A stretch of 59,839 nt of DNA from Pseudomonadota bacterium. GTDB lineage: Bacteria; Pseudomonadota; Gammaproteobacteria; Burkholderiales; Burkholderiaceae_C. Shown in pieces: positions 22,372 to 30,768 of the stretch (position 1 is its first letter; each line of letters opens with the position of its first letter). The notes beneath the pieces were generated by a model, which had not been told where the DNA came from, ran no database searches, and was given only the letters and a program-made list of their open reading frames with translations. A program made the position numbers and the translations under genes. The stretch covers positions 1 to 59,839 of the forward strand of contig JAJZTW010000020.1 of NCBI GenBank assembly GCA_021847345.1, read 5' to 3'.

Positions 22372-22953
22372 GTGGCTTCAGAACAGGAACTCTCGGATTT
22401 CTTGCGCAGTGTCGAGAAGCGAGCGTTCAAACGCGCCCTCTACGCGACGCAAAGCCAGGACTCGGCCCTGGATATCGTCCAGGATGCGATGATCCGGCTG
22501 TCGGAGAAATACGGCACGCGAGACGCTTCCGAATGGCCGATGCTGTTCCAGAGAATCCTGAGCAACGCGATCCTGGACTGGCATCGACGCCAGAAGGTGC
22601 GTGCCGGCTGGATGAGCAACCTGTCGGATTTCCGCGCGGCGGACGACGACTCCTCCGGCGACTTCGACCTGCTGGAGAACCTGCAGCTGGGCGACGAAAG
22701 CGGGCAGGCCGAAGGCGCGGACCGGCTGTTCGAGCGCGCGCAGACCCTGGCGATCCTGGACGACGAGGTCGCCCGCCTGCCGCCGCGTCAACGCGAGGCC
22801 TTCCTGCTGCGTTATTGGGAGGGGCTGGATGTGTCCGAGACCGCCGAAGCCATGGGCTGCTCCGAGGGAAGCGTGAAAACGCATTGCTCCCGCGCGACGC
22901 AGGCCCTGGCCAAGGCGCTCCGGGCTCGAGGTTGGGATCATGAACATCGATAA
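22372..22953 (+). CDS. RNA polymerase sigma factor, ECF/sigma-70 family
   Basis: A 193-residue sigma factor with region 2 around residues 10-75 (DIVQDAMIRL, WPMLFQRILSNAILDW) and region 4 around 125-180 (LPPRQREAFLLRYWEG, GCSEGSVKTHCSRAT). It starts with GTG, and no better ATG is near. Its end overlaps the DUF3619 gene by 14 bases. The same three-gene order occurs in many Burkholderiales, but the regulon is not known to me. CATAAT at 22324-22329 could be a -10 for this operon. Confidence 0.92.
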   Translation: MASEQELSDFLRSVEKRAFKRALYATQSQDSALDIVQDAMIRLSEKYGTRDASEWPMLFQRILSNAILDWHRRQKVRAGWMSNLSDFRAADDDSSGDFDLLENLQLGDESGQAEGADRLFERAQTLAILDDEVARLPPRQREAFLLRYWEGLDVSETAEAMGCSEGSVKTHCSRATQALAKALRARGWDHEHR

Positions 22954-23368
22954 GAACTCTGCGGATCGGCGCGAAGCCGCGCAGGCACGCTTCGGCTACG
23001 CCGTCACGGCGAGGTTGAGCGAAGCCAGCGAGCAACTGTCGCCGGACATCACGCACGCACTGGAACGCATCCGGCGCGACGCAGTGGCGCGCCAGCGCCG
23101 CCCGGCGCCGGCGCTGGCCTGGCTCGCGCGGGGCAACACGGCCGCGCTCGGGGGATCGCCGCGCGATGGCGCCGGCTGGCGCGCGGGACTGGGGGTGGCG
23201 CTCGCCCTTCCGCTGTTGCTGTTCGGCCTGTACGCGCTGCAGCATTTCGAGCAGGAACGTTTTGTCCATCGCATCGCCGACATCGATACGGCGCTGCTGC
23301 TCGACGATCTTCCGCCCCAGGCGTACAGCGACCCGGGATTTCGCAACTACCTGAACCACGGCGCGTGA
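22940..23368 (+). CDS. DUF3619 family membrane protein, possible anti-sigma factor
   Basis: A 142-residue protein with a hydrophilic N-terminal ~75 residues, one transmembrane helix at about 80-98 (Leu/Ala-rich) and a short C-terminal domain outside the cytoplasm with LLDDLPPQAYSDPGF. This size and topology resemble small anti-sigma factors, and the gene overlaps the sigma factor by 14 bases. No known anti-sigma motif (such as a ZAS zinc site) is visible, so that role is inference. Its stop overlaps the next start. Confidence 0.8.
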   Translation: MNIDKNSADRREAAQARFGYAVTARLSEASEQLSPDITHALERIRRDAVARQRRPAPALAWLARGNTAALGGSPRDGAGWRAGLGVALALPLLLFGLYALQHFEQERFVHRIADIDTALLLDDLPPQAYSDPGFRNYLNHGA

Positions 23369-24222
23369 TGCGGCGCGCCGCGATCGTCGCGCCACTGGCC
23401 GCCGTGCTGCTGCTCGCGGGCGCGCTGGGAGCGCTGGCGAGCCCGCCCGCGCAGCTTCCCGCGCATCCGGCGGGTCCGCCGCCGGCTCATCCGGCAGCGA
23501 CCACGCCTGCCGCGCCGGCGGCCGGGGCCGGCTCCGCGCAGAGCGGCGGTGCGGACTGGCTGCGCCTGAGCCCGATGCAACGCGAGGCGCTGGCGCCGCT
23601 GAAGGACGAATGGGCCCACTTCTCGCCGGACCGGCGCCGCAAGTGGCTCAACATCGCGTCGCGCTATTCCGCGATGGATCCGCAGCAGCGCGGGATGCTG
23701 CATCGCCGCATGGTCGAATGGGTGCACATGAGCCCGCGACAGCGAAGGCTGGCCCGCGAGAACTACCTGGCCACCGGGCGCGCTCCGCTGCAAAGCCGCC
23801 GCCAGGCCTGGGAACGCTACCAGAAGCTGACGCCCCAGCAGCGCCGCGAATTCGAGCGCCAGGCGCACAAGCCGCCGCAGCGCGTGCACGTCGTGCGCTA
23901 CGGCACCCCGGTGCACCCGCCGCAACGGCCGGCCCCCGCCGCCTCGCATGCGCCGGCCGCCAAGGCGGCGGCCTCGGCGCCGCGCCTGGCGCCCGCGGCG
24001 TCCCGGCCATCGCTGGCATCGCGGCCATCGTCGACGGCTCGCGCTGCATCGGCGCCGCGACCCGCCGCAACTGCGGCTTCGTCGCCGGCCGCGCAGCGAG
24101 CGGCCTCCAGCCCGCTCGCCCGCGCCGCATCGTCGCCGGCAGCTGCCCCCGCCCGCTCGCCTGCGCCGACCGCGGCCCCGGCCAGCTCCAGCGCGCCCGC
24201 GTCCACCCCGGCGCGCCCCTGA
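23368..24222 (+). CDS. DUF3106 family secreted Pro/Ala-rich protein
   Basis: A 284-residue exported protein. It begins with a signal peptide of about 25 residues and a Pro/Ala linker. A helical DUF3106 domain follows at roughly 65-165, with repeated patterns such as LSPMQREAL, HFSPDRRRKW, HMSPRQRRLA and LTPQQRREF. A long Ala/Ser/Pro-rich, cationic tail makes up the last 110 residues. The repeated S/TPxQRR pattern suggests a series of similar short helices. The ATG at 23368 overlaps the DUF3619 stop; a GTG one codon upstream is also possible. As the third gene of the sigma-factor operon, it may be an envelope sensor or effector. Confidence 0.82.
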   Translation: MRRAAIVAPLAAVLLLAGALGALASPPAQLPAHPAGPPPAHPAATTPAAPAAGAGSAQSGGADWLRLSPMQREALAPLKDEWAHFSPDRRRKWLNIASRYSAMDPQQRGMLHRRMVEWVHMSPRQRRLARENYLATGRAPLQSRRQAWERYQKLTPQQRREFERQAHKPPQRVHVVRYGTPVHPPQRPAPAASHAPAAKAAASAPRLAPAASRPSLASRPSSTARAASAPRPAATAASSPAAQRAASSPLARAASSPAAAPARSPAPTAAPASSSAPASTPARP

Positions 24223-24261
24223 AGCCGCCGCTCGCCCGAGGCCGGGCGAGCGTGTCACGTG

Positions 24262-24279
24262 TTGTCACGCCCGCGTCAT
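24262..24279 (+). promoter_or_regulatory. Candidate Pho box before the lipid-remodelling genes
   Basis: TTGTCACGCCCGCGTCAT fits the PhoB site layout of two 7-base repeats (consensus CTGTCAT) separated by 4 bases: TTGTCAC, GCCC, GCGTCAT. A further TGTCAC lies just upstream (24253-24258). A weak -10 (TGCAAT, 24290-24295) follows at the 10-base spacing seen in E. coli phoA. The transcript would then start almost at the ATG (24304), so it would be nearly leaderless. The match is moderate and was found by eye only. Confidence 0.45.
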
Positions 24280-24303
24280 GCGCGCGGGTTGCAATGCGGG
24301 CTC

Positions 24304-25221
24304 ATGTGGTCCGCCCTCGCCTCCCAAGCCCTGCGCCGCTCCACCAGCGGCGCGGACACGACCCCGTCCGCCGCGCCATCCGGCCAGCAGTCGCCGACCG
24401 ACCGACAGTCGGCGGGCGAAGGCGCCGACGACGCCGAGAGCCACCACTACCGGACCCTGTGGCTTTCGGACGTGCACCTGGGCACGCGTGACTGCAAGGC
24501 CGGCGCGCTGCTCGAACTGCTGCGGAATTGCCACGCGACGACCATCTACCTGGTGGGGGACATCATCGACGGCTGGCAACTGCGCAAGGGCTGGTACTGG
24601 CCGCAAGCCCACAACGACGTGGTGCAGAAGCTGCTGCGCAAGGCCCGCAAGGGCAGCCGCGTGGTGTTCGTGCCGGGCAATCACGACGAGTTCGCGCGCC
24701 ATTACGCGGGTCTGCACTTCGGCGGCATCGAGGTCGTCACCGACGCGGTGCACGTGACGGCCGGCGGCGCCCGCCTGTGGGTGGTGCACGGCGACTGGTT
24801 CGATGGCGTGGTCATGCATGCCAAATGGCTGGCGCACCTGGGCGACGCACTCTACATCCTGACCCTCAAGCTCAATCGCTGGCTGAACCACGCCCGGCAC
24901 CGCCTGGGCTTTTCCTACTGGTCGCTGTCGCAGTACCTCAAGGGCAAGGTCAAGAACGCGGTGAGCTACATCTCCAATTTCGAGCAGCTTCTGGCCGAGG
25001 AGGCCGCCCGGCGCGGCTGCGAAGGCGTGGTGTGCGGCCACATCCACCGCGCCGAGCTGCGCCATATCCAGAGCATCGTCTACGCCAACTGCGGCGACTG
25101 GGTCGAAAGCCTGACCGCGGTGGCCGAACTCGACGATGGCGCCTTGCAGCTGCTGCTGTGGAAACCCTCGTCGGCCGCGCCCCAGGTGCTGGCGGAGTTG
25201 CGCCCGCGGACCATGGCGTGA
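24304..25221 (+). CDS. PlcP/LpxH-like metallophosphoesterase
   Basis: A 305-residue calcineurin-like phosphoesterase (COG2908). All metal motifs are present: SDVHLG (D56, H58), GDIIDG (85-90), GNHDEF (125-130), HGDWFD (162-167) and GHIHRAE (245-251). Automatic annotation would call it a UDP-2,3-diacylglucosamine diphosphatase. However, GWYWPQAHNDVVQKLLRKAR and CGDWVES match the PlcP clade, whose Sinorhizobium member cleaves phospholipids to diacylglycerol under phosphate limitation. The next genes, a GT4 glycosyltransferase and diacylglycerol kinase, both use diacylglycerol. The first ~48 residues are low-complexity. The ATG at 24304 is the only plausible ATG. Confidence 0.85.
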   Translation: MWSALASQALRRSTSGADTTPSAAPSGQQSPTDRQSAGEGADDAESHHYRTLWLSDVHLGTRDCKAGALLELLRNCHATTIYLVGDIIDGWQLRKGWYWPQAHNDVVQKLLRKARKGSRVVFVPGNHDEFARHYAGLHFGGIEVVTDAVHVTAGGARLWVVHGDWFDGVVMHAKWLAHLGDALYILTLKLNRWLNHARHRLGFSYWSLSQYLKGKVKNAVSYISNFEQLLAEEAARRGCEGVVCGHIHRAELRHIQSIVYANCGDWVESLTAVAELDDGALQLLLWKPSSAAPQVLAELRPRTMA

Positions 25222-25267
25222 CGCACCCCCGACAACTGCCATCAAGCCCCGCCGCCGAGACCCGGAC

Positions 25268-26302
25268 ATGCGCATCCTGATCGCCACCGACGCCTGGAGC
25301 CCGCAGGTCAACGGAGTGGTTCGCACCCTGGGCACCACCATCGAGCAGCTGCAGCGCCGCGGCGAGGAGGTCGAGGTGATCGAGCCCGGCGGCTTTCGCA
25401 CCCTGCCGTGCCCGACCTACCCCGAAATCCGCCTGAGCTGGAACCCCTACCGCCGCGTGCTGGCGCGCATCCGGCGCTTCGACCCCGACGTCGTGCACGT
25501 GGCCACCGAGGGACCGCTGGGGCTTGCCGCGCGGCGCGCTGCGCTGCGCATGGGAATTCCGCTGACCAGCGCCTACCACACCCGTTTCCCGGAGTACGTC
25601 AAGGCGCGCTTCGGCATTCCGCTGTCGTGGACCTACGCCTACATGCGCTGGTTCCACGGCGCGGCGCGCACCACGCTGGTGCCCACGCGCGTGGTGCGCG
25701 AGGACCTGCGCGCGCAGGGCCTGCGCAACCTGGAGATCTGGTCCCGCGGCGTCGACACCGCGGTGTTCCATCCACGCCCCGGGCAACGCCTCGACGGCAA
25801 GCCGCCGGTGTTCCTGTACGTGGGGCGCGTGGCGGTGGAGAAGAACATCGACGCCTTCCTGCGCCTCGACCTGCCCGGCACCAAGTGGGTGGTCGGCGAA
25901 GGCCCCGAACTGGAGCGAATCCGGCGCGAGCACCCCGACGTGCGCTTTCTCGGCGTGCTCAGCCAGGACCGCCTGGCCGAGGTGTACTCGGGCGCCGACG
26001 TGTTCGTGTTCCCCAGCCGCACCGACACCTTCGGCCTGGTGCTCATCGAGGCCCTGGCCTGCGGCTGCCCGGTGGCCGCCTACCCGGTGACCGGGCCGCT
26101 GGACGTGATCGGAGACGCGCCGGCCGGCGTGCTGGACGAGGACCTGCACGCCGCCTGCGTGCAGGCCCTGCGCATTCCCCGGCACAACGCGGTGGCCCAT
26201 GCGCGCCGCTTCACCTGGGAACGGGCGACCGATCAGTTCCTCCAGCACCTGCGCTGGGCAGCCGACGCCGATCCGTGCGACGAGCCGGCTGCCGGGCGCT
26301 GA
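25268..26302 (+). CDS. GT4-family glycosyltransferase, Agt-like
   Basis: A 344-residue GT-B retaining glycosyltransferase. The N-terminal domain begins MRILIATDAWSPQVNGVV with acceptor-side motifs; the C-terminal domain has YVGRVAVEKN and FVFPSRTDTFGLVLIEALAC, with the nucleotide-sugar-binding Glu pair. The family includes glycosyltransferases that put glucose or glucuronic acid on diacylglycerol (Agt of Agrobacterium) and mannosyltransferases. Its place right after a PlcP-like gene and before diacylglycerol kinase favours a diacylglycerol acceptor, by inference. It starts 46 bases after the previous stop, within one likely operon. Confidence 0.87.
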   Translation: MRILIATDAWSPQVNGVVRTLGTTIEQLQRRGEEVEVIEPGGFRTLPCPTYPEIRLSWNPYRRVLARIRRFDPDVVHVATEGPLGLAARRAALRMGIPLTSAYHTRFPEYVKARFGIPLSWTYAYMRWFHGAARTTLVPTRVVREDLRAQGLRNLEIWSRGVDTAVFHPRPGQRLDGKPPVFLYVGRVAVEKNIDAFLRLDLPGTKWVVGEGPELERIRREHPDVRFLGVLSQDRLAEVYSGADVFVFPSRTDTFGLVLIEALACGCPVAAYPVTGPLDVIGDAPAGVLDEDLHAACVQALRIPRHNAVAHARRFTWERATDQFLQHLRWAADADPCDEPAAGR

Positions 26303-26327
26303 ACCGGCGCCATCTGCCCCCCTCGCC

Positions 26328-26708
26328 TTGAGTCAGCCTTCTCCGTACAAGTCCTCGGGCATGACCCGCGCGCTCGGCGCGCTGCGCAATTCGCTGCGCG
26401 GACTGCGGGCCGCCTGGCGCACCGAATCGGCGCTGCGCCAGGAGGGAGTGCTCGCCGCGCTGCTGCTGCCGCTGGGGCTTTGGCTGGGCCACGACGGCAT
26501 CGAGCGCGCCCTGCTCGTGGGGTCGGTGCTGCTGGTGCCGATCGTGGAACTGCTCAACACCTCGCTGGAGTGCGCGGTGGACCGGATTTCCCTGGAACGA
26601 AATGACCTCAGCGGCCAGGCCAAGGATCTGGGCAGCGCCGCGGTGCTGCTAACCTTGTTGCTGTGCGCGGCGACCTGGGCGCTGGTGTTGCTACCGCACT
26701 GGATTTGA
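26328..26708 (+). CDS. dgkA: Diacylglycerol kinase
   Basis: A small inner-membrane kinase (126 residues) that phosphorylates diacylglycerol to phosphatidic acid. LRAAWRTESALRQEG is the family N-terminal amphipathic region. VELLNTSLECAVDRI carries the catalytic and metal-binding Glu/Asn/Glu set, followed by LSGQAKDLGSAAV, and three transmembrane helices are apparent. I place the start at TTG 26328 because SQPSPYKSSG resembles the SPFKG lead-in of related proteins; an ATG at 26361 is the alternative. With the two genes upstream it could recycle diacylglycerol released from phospholipids. Confidence 0.92.
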   Translation: MSQPSPYKSSGMTRALGALRNSLRGLRAAWRTESALRQEGVLAALLLPLGLWLGHDGIERALLVGSVLLVPIVELLNTSLECAVDRISLERNDLSGQAKDLGSAAVLLTLLLCAATWALVLLPHWI

Positions 26709-26775
26709 AGATGCGCGAACGACGACGCGCAGTTTCGCCGATGGGCGACCCGACGGTCTTTTCTTGCTCTCGACC

Positions 26776-27360
26776 ATGCATTCCCTTTGTGTCTATTGCG
26801 GCTCCCGCATGGGCGCCGATCCGGCGTACGCCCGGGCCGCGACCCGCCTGGGCCAGGCCATCGCGGACCGCGGCATGACCCTGGTGTACGGCGGGGGAAG
26901 TGTCGGGCTGATGAACACCACCGCCGAGGCCGCGCTGGCCGCCGGGGCGCGCGTGGTCGGCGTGATCCCGGAACTCCTGCGCAGCCGCGAGGTCATGCAC
27001 GAAGGCCTGAGCGAAGTGCATGTGGTGCAGACCATGCACCAGCGCAAGAAAATGATGGCCGACTTCGCCGACGGATTCATCGCGCTTCCCGGCGGCCTCG
27101 GCACGCTGGAGGAGCTGTTCGAGATCTGGACCTGGCGCCAGCTCGGCTACCACAACAAGCCGGTCGGCCTGCTCAATGTGCAGGGGTACTACGACGGCCT
27201 GCTCGACTTCCTGGCGCAAAGCCACGAGCAGCAGTTCGTCTCGCCCGAGGTGCTGGGGCTGCTGGTCATCGACAACGAGCCCGATCGCCTGATCGAGCGC
27301 ATGGGCAGTGCGCAGCCGGTGTCGGACGACCCGTGGTGGCGCATGCGCGAGGCGATCTGA
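26776..27360 (+). CDS. LOG-family protein (cytokinin riboside 5'-monophosphate phosphoribohydrolase type)
   Basis: A 194-residue Rossmann-fold protein of the TIGR00730/LOG family. GGGSVGLMNTTAEAAL (phosphate binding) and LPGGLGTLEELFE (the catalytic PGGxGTxxE motif) are intact. Characterised members hydrolyse nucleoside monophosphates to base and ribose 5-phosphate; the in vivo substrate in bacteria is generally uncertain. The ATG at 26776 gives the typical start MHSLCVYCGSR. There is no obvious ribosome binding site. Confidence 0.92.
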   Translation: MHSLCVYCGSRMGADPAYARAATRLGQAIADRGMTLVYGGGSVGLMNTTAEAALAAGARVVGVIPELLRSREVMHEGLSEVHVVQTMHQRKKMMADFADGFIALPGGLGTLEELFEIWTWRQLGYHNKPVGLLNVQGYYDGLLDFLAQSHEQQFVSPEVLGLLVIDNEPDRLIERMGSAQPVSDDPWWRMREAI

Positions 27361-27407
27361 GCGTCCGCGCCGGCACTCGGCGCGCAGGCGGGGCCGGCCG
27401 AGTGTGC

Positions 27408-27827
<420 letters not shown>

Positions 27828-29534
27828 TCAGATTGCGCCGGACGTCGAGCCGGCAGCCGGCTCCTGCTCCTCGCGCCAGCGCGACGTGATGGGATAGCGC
27901 CAGTCCCGCCCGAACGCGCGGTGGGTGATGCGCACCCCCGGCGGTGCCTGGCGCCGCTTGTACTCGGCGATTCGCAGCAGGCGCAGCACGCGCTCGATGT
28001 CGGCCGCCTGCAGGCCCTGCGCGAGCATCTCGTCGACGCTGCGGTCGTTTTCCATGTAGGCCTCGAGAATCGCGTCCAGCACTTCGTAGGGCGGCAGGCT
28101 GTCCTGGTCGAGCTGGTCGGGGCGCAACTCGGCCGAAGGCGCACGCTCGATGATGCGGGTCGGGATGGGCTGTACCAGCCCGGCGGCCGCCGCCTGCGCG
28201 TTGCGCCAGCGCGCGAGCTCCCAGACCAGGGTCTTGCGAACGTCCTTGATCACCGCGAAGCCACCCGCCATGTCGCCGTACAACGTGGCGTAGCCGGTGG
28301 CCATCTCGCTCTTGTTGCCGGTGGTCAGCACCATCGACCCGCTGTTGTTGGACAAGGCCATCAGCAGCACCCCGCGGATACGGGACTGCAGGTTCTCCTC
28401 GGTGGTGTCGCCGTCGTGGCTGCGCAGCAGCGGGCGCAAGGTGGAGCGGAACGACTCGAACATCGGCGCGATGTCGAGCTCGCTGTGCCGCACGCCCAGG
28501 CGATCGGCCATCTCCCGCGCATCCTCCAGCGAGATGCTCGCCGTGTAGGGCGAAGGCATCATCACCGTGTGCACCTTGTCGGCGCCCAGCGCGTCGACCG
28601 CGATGGCCAGCACCAGCGCCGAGTCGACGCCTCCGGACAATCCGATCAGCACGCCGGGAAAGCGGTTCTTGCGCACGTAGTCGCGCGTGCCGGTGACCAG
28701 CGCCGCCCAGGCCTGGGCATGCAGCGACATCGGTGGCGCGATGTCGCCGGGCAACGCACGCGGGCCGTCGAAGGAAGCGAGCACCAGGCACTCGTCGAAC
28801 TGCGGCGCGCGCACGCAGGCGTCGCCGGCGCTGTCGAGCACGAAGGAGCCGCCGTCGAACACCAGCTCGTCCTGCCCCCCCACGCCGTGCGCGGACACCA
28901 GCGCCATGCCGTTTTCGCGACAGCGCAGGCGCATGACCGCCTCGCGCTCCGCGCTCTTCCCCAGGTGGAACGGCGACGCGTTGAGCACCAGCAGCACCTG
29001 CGCGCCGGCGGCGCGCGCGCGTCGAGGCGCCTCGGCGAACCAGGCGTCCTCGCACACGTTGACGCCGAAGCGCACCCCGGCAGCGTCGAACACCACGGGG
29101 TCTCCGCCGCGCGTGAAGTACCTGCGCTCGTCGAATACCTGGTAGTTCGGCAGCTCCAGCTTGCCGTACGTCGCCTCGATGCGCCCGTCGCGCAGCACCG
29201 AGGCCGCGTTCCAGCGCAGCGGACGCTGCGTCGATGGGGTACGCTCGTCGGCGGCCGCGCCAGGCACGTGGGGATGGCCCACGACCAGCACCAGCCCGGA
29301 CAGGCGGCGCAGGCGCCCGGCCAGCTCGTGCAGGGTCTGCTCGACCGCACCCATGAAGGCCGGGCGCAGCAGCAGGTCCTCCGGCGGATAGCCGGTGAGC
29401 GCCAGCTCGGGCGTCAGCAGCACGGCCGCGCCGCGCGCGTGCGCCTGCTCGGCCAGCAGTTCGATGGCGCGGGCGTTGCCGGCGAGGTCGCCGACCGTGG
29501 GATTGAATTGGGCAATTGCGATGGACAGGGGCAT
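27828..29534 (-). CDS. nadE: Glutamine-dependent NAD+ synthetase
   Basis: This enzyme amidates deamido-NAD to NAD. The N-terminal nitrilase-fold glutaminase has the Glu43-Lys125-Cys161 triad (TPELALTGYP, GKLELPNYQVFDERRYF, GVNVCEDAWF). The C-terminal synthetase has the P-loop GLSGGVDSALV near residue 303 and TTGNKSEMATGYATLYGDMA. The 568-residue length is normal. The ATG at 29534 (MPLSIAIAQFNPTVG) matches the family start. It shares the four bases CATG with the start of the divergent FemAB-like gene. Confidence 0.96.
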   Translation of the reverse strand: MPLSIAIAQFNPTVGDLAGNARAIELLAEQAHARGAAVLLTPELALTGYPPEDLLLRPAFMGAVEQTLHELAGRLRRLSGLVLVVGHPHVPGAAADERTPSTQRPLRWNAASVLRDGRIEATYGKLELPNYQVFDERRYFTRGGDPVVFDAAGVRFGVNVCEDAWFAEAPRRARAAGAQVLLVLNASPFHLGKSAEREAVMRLRCRENGMALVSAHGVGGQDELVFDGGSFVLDSAGDACVRAPQFDECLVLASFDGPRALPGDIAPPMSLHAQAWAALVTGTRDYVRKNRFPGVLIGLSGGVDSALVLAIAVDALGADKVHTVMMPSPYTASISLEDAREMADRLGVRHSELDIAPMFESFRSTLRPLLRSHDGDTTEENLQSRIRGVLLMALSNNSGSMVLTTGNKSEMATGYATLYGDMAGGFAVIKDVRKTLVWELARWRNAQAAAAGLVQPIPTRIIERAPSAELRPDQLDQDSLPPYEVLDAILEAYMENDRSVDEMLAQGLQAADIERVLRLLRIAEYKRRQAPPGVRITHRAFGRDWRYPITSRWREEQEPAAGSTSGAI

Positions 29535-30726
29535 GGACGGGGATTTTCGCATCGACATCACCGAAGGGGTGCACGGCGTGGACGCCGCGCAGTGGGACGC
29601 GCTGGTCGACGCCACGCCCGGCACCACGGTGTTCCAGCGCCACGCCTGGCTGCTGGCCCTGCAGGCCAGCGACTGCGCCGTGCCCGCGACCGGCTGGCAG
29701 GCGCTGGTGCTGCGCCTGTACGACGCAGCCGGCGAACTCGCCGCCGGCTGCGTGGTCTACGCCAAGGGCCACTCGATGGGGGAGTACGTGTTCGACTGGG
29801 CCTGGGCCGACGCCCACGAGCGCGCCGGGCTCGACTACTACCCCAAGCTGCTGCTGGCCACGCCCTTCACCCCGGTCACCGGCGCGCGCCTGCTGGCGCG
29901 CGACGACGCCGCGCGTCGCGCGCTGCTGCAGGCCCTGCTGCGCCTGGCGCGGGGCACCGGCGTGTCCTCGCTGCACCTGCTGTTCCTGACCGAGCCCGAG
30001 CGCGAGGCCTGCGAGCAGGCGGGCCTGCTGTTGCGCACCACGGTGCAGTTCCACTGGCGCCAGGCAGCCGAGCCCTGGGCCGATTTCGAGGCTTTCGTCG
30101 CAGCGATGAACCACGACAAGCGCAAGAAGATCCGGCAGGAGCGGCGCAAGGTGCAGCAATCCGGCGTGGTGCTTCGGCGCCTGCACGGCGCGGCCATCGA
30201 CCGCGCGGCGTGGCGCCTGTTCACGCGCTGCTACGAGAGAACCTATGCAGAGCATGGCTCGATGCCCTACCTGAACCTCGAGTTCTTCGAGCGCGTCGGC
30301 AGCACGCTGCCCGAACACCTGCTGCTGATCGTCGCCAGCCTCGACGGCGAGGACATCGCCTGCTCGCTGATCATGCTCGACCCCGCGCTGCGGCGAGCCT
30401 ACGGGCGCTACTGGGGCGCGCTGCGCCATGTGCCGCTGCTGCACTTCGAGCTGTGCTACTACCAGCCGCTGGAGTTCTGCCTGGAACAGGGCTACGAGCT
30501 GTTCGAGGGCGGCGCGCAGGGCAGCCACAAGATGGCGCGCGGCCTGCTGCCGGTGGCCTGCACCTCGGCCCATTGGGTGGCCGACACCCGGCTGCGCGCG
30601 GCCATCGCCGCGCACCTGGGGCGCGAGAACCCGCTCATGGAACAGCATCTCGACGAATTGCAGCGACACGCGCCGATGCGCCGGGACGACGCGTCGTCGC
30701 GCGCCGCGCCCGCGGAGGTGATGTAG
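29533..30726 (+). CDS. FemAB-like GNAT-superfamily N-acyltransferase (PF04339 type)
   Basis: A 397-residue member of the peptidogalycan-biosynthesis/recognition-like family. HDKRKKIRQERRKVQ in the middle and the C-terminal EGGAQGSHKMARGL are characteristic; the latter resembles a FemAB acyl-transfer region. The function in Proteobacteria is not established. There are two possible ATGs, 29521 and 29533; the second follows AGGGG closely. Its start overlaps that of nadE head to head, so both promoters must lie inside the neighbouring coding sequences or be shared. Confidence 0.85.
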   Translation: MDGDFRIDITEGVHGVDAAQWDALVDATPGTTVFQRHAWLLALQASDCAVPATGWQALVLRLYDAAGELAAGCVVYAKGHSMGEYVFDWAWADAHERAGLDYYPKLLLATPFTPVTGARLLARDDAARRALLQALLRLARGTGVSSLHLLFLTEPEREACEQAGLLLRTTVQFHWRQAAEPWADFEAFVAAMNHDKRKKIRQERRKVQQSGVVLRRLHGAAIDRAAWRLFTRCYERTYAEHGSMPYLNLEFFERVGSTLPEHLLLIVASLDGEDIACSLIMLDPALRRAYGRYWGALRHVPLLHFELCYYQPLEFCLEQGYELFEGGAQGSHKMARGLLPVACTSAHWVADTRLRAAIAAHLGRENPLMEQHLDELQRHAPMRRDDASSRAAPAEVM

Positions 30727-30734
30727 GCGCGCGG

Positions 30735-30768
30735 CTCAGGCCGGGCGGGATCTCAGGCCGGGCGGGAT
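30735..30768. repeat. Perfect 17-bp tandem duplication at the phosphatase 3' end
   Basis: CTCAGGCCGGGCGGGAT occurs at 30735-30751 and again at 30752-30768 with no gap. The second copy holds the stop and last codons of the phosphatase gene; the first is a copy of that stop region just beyond it. It looks like a recent slippage event. Confidence 0.9.

Noticed and set aside
24253..24268. TGTCACGTGT-TGTCAC as the Pho box itself
   Set aside because: The repeat period is 10, not the 11 expected of PhoB sites. The next pair (24262-24279) has the right period and was used instead.
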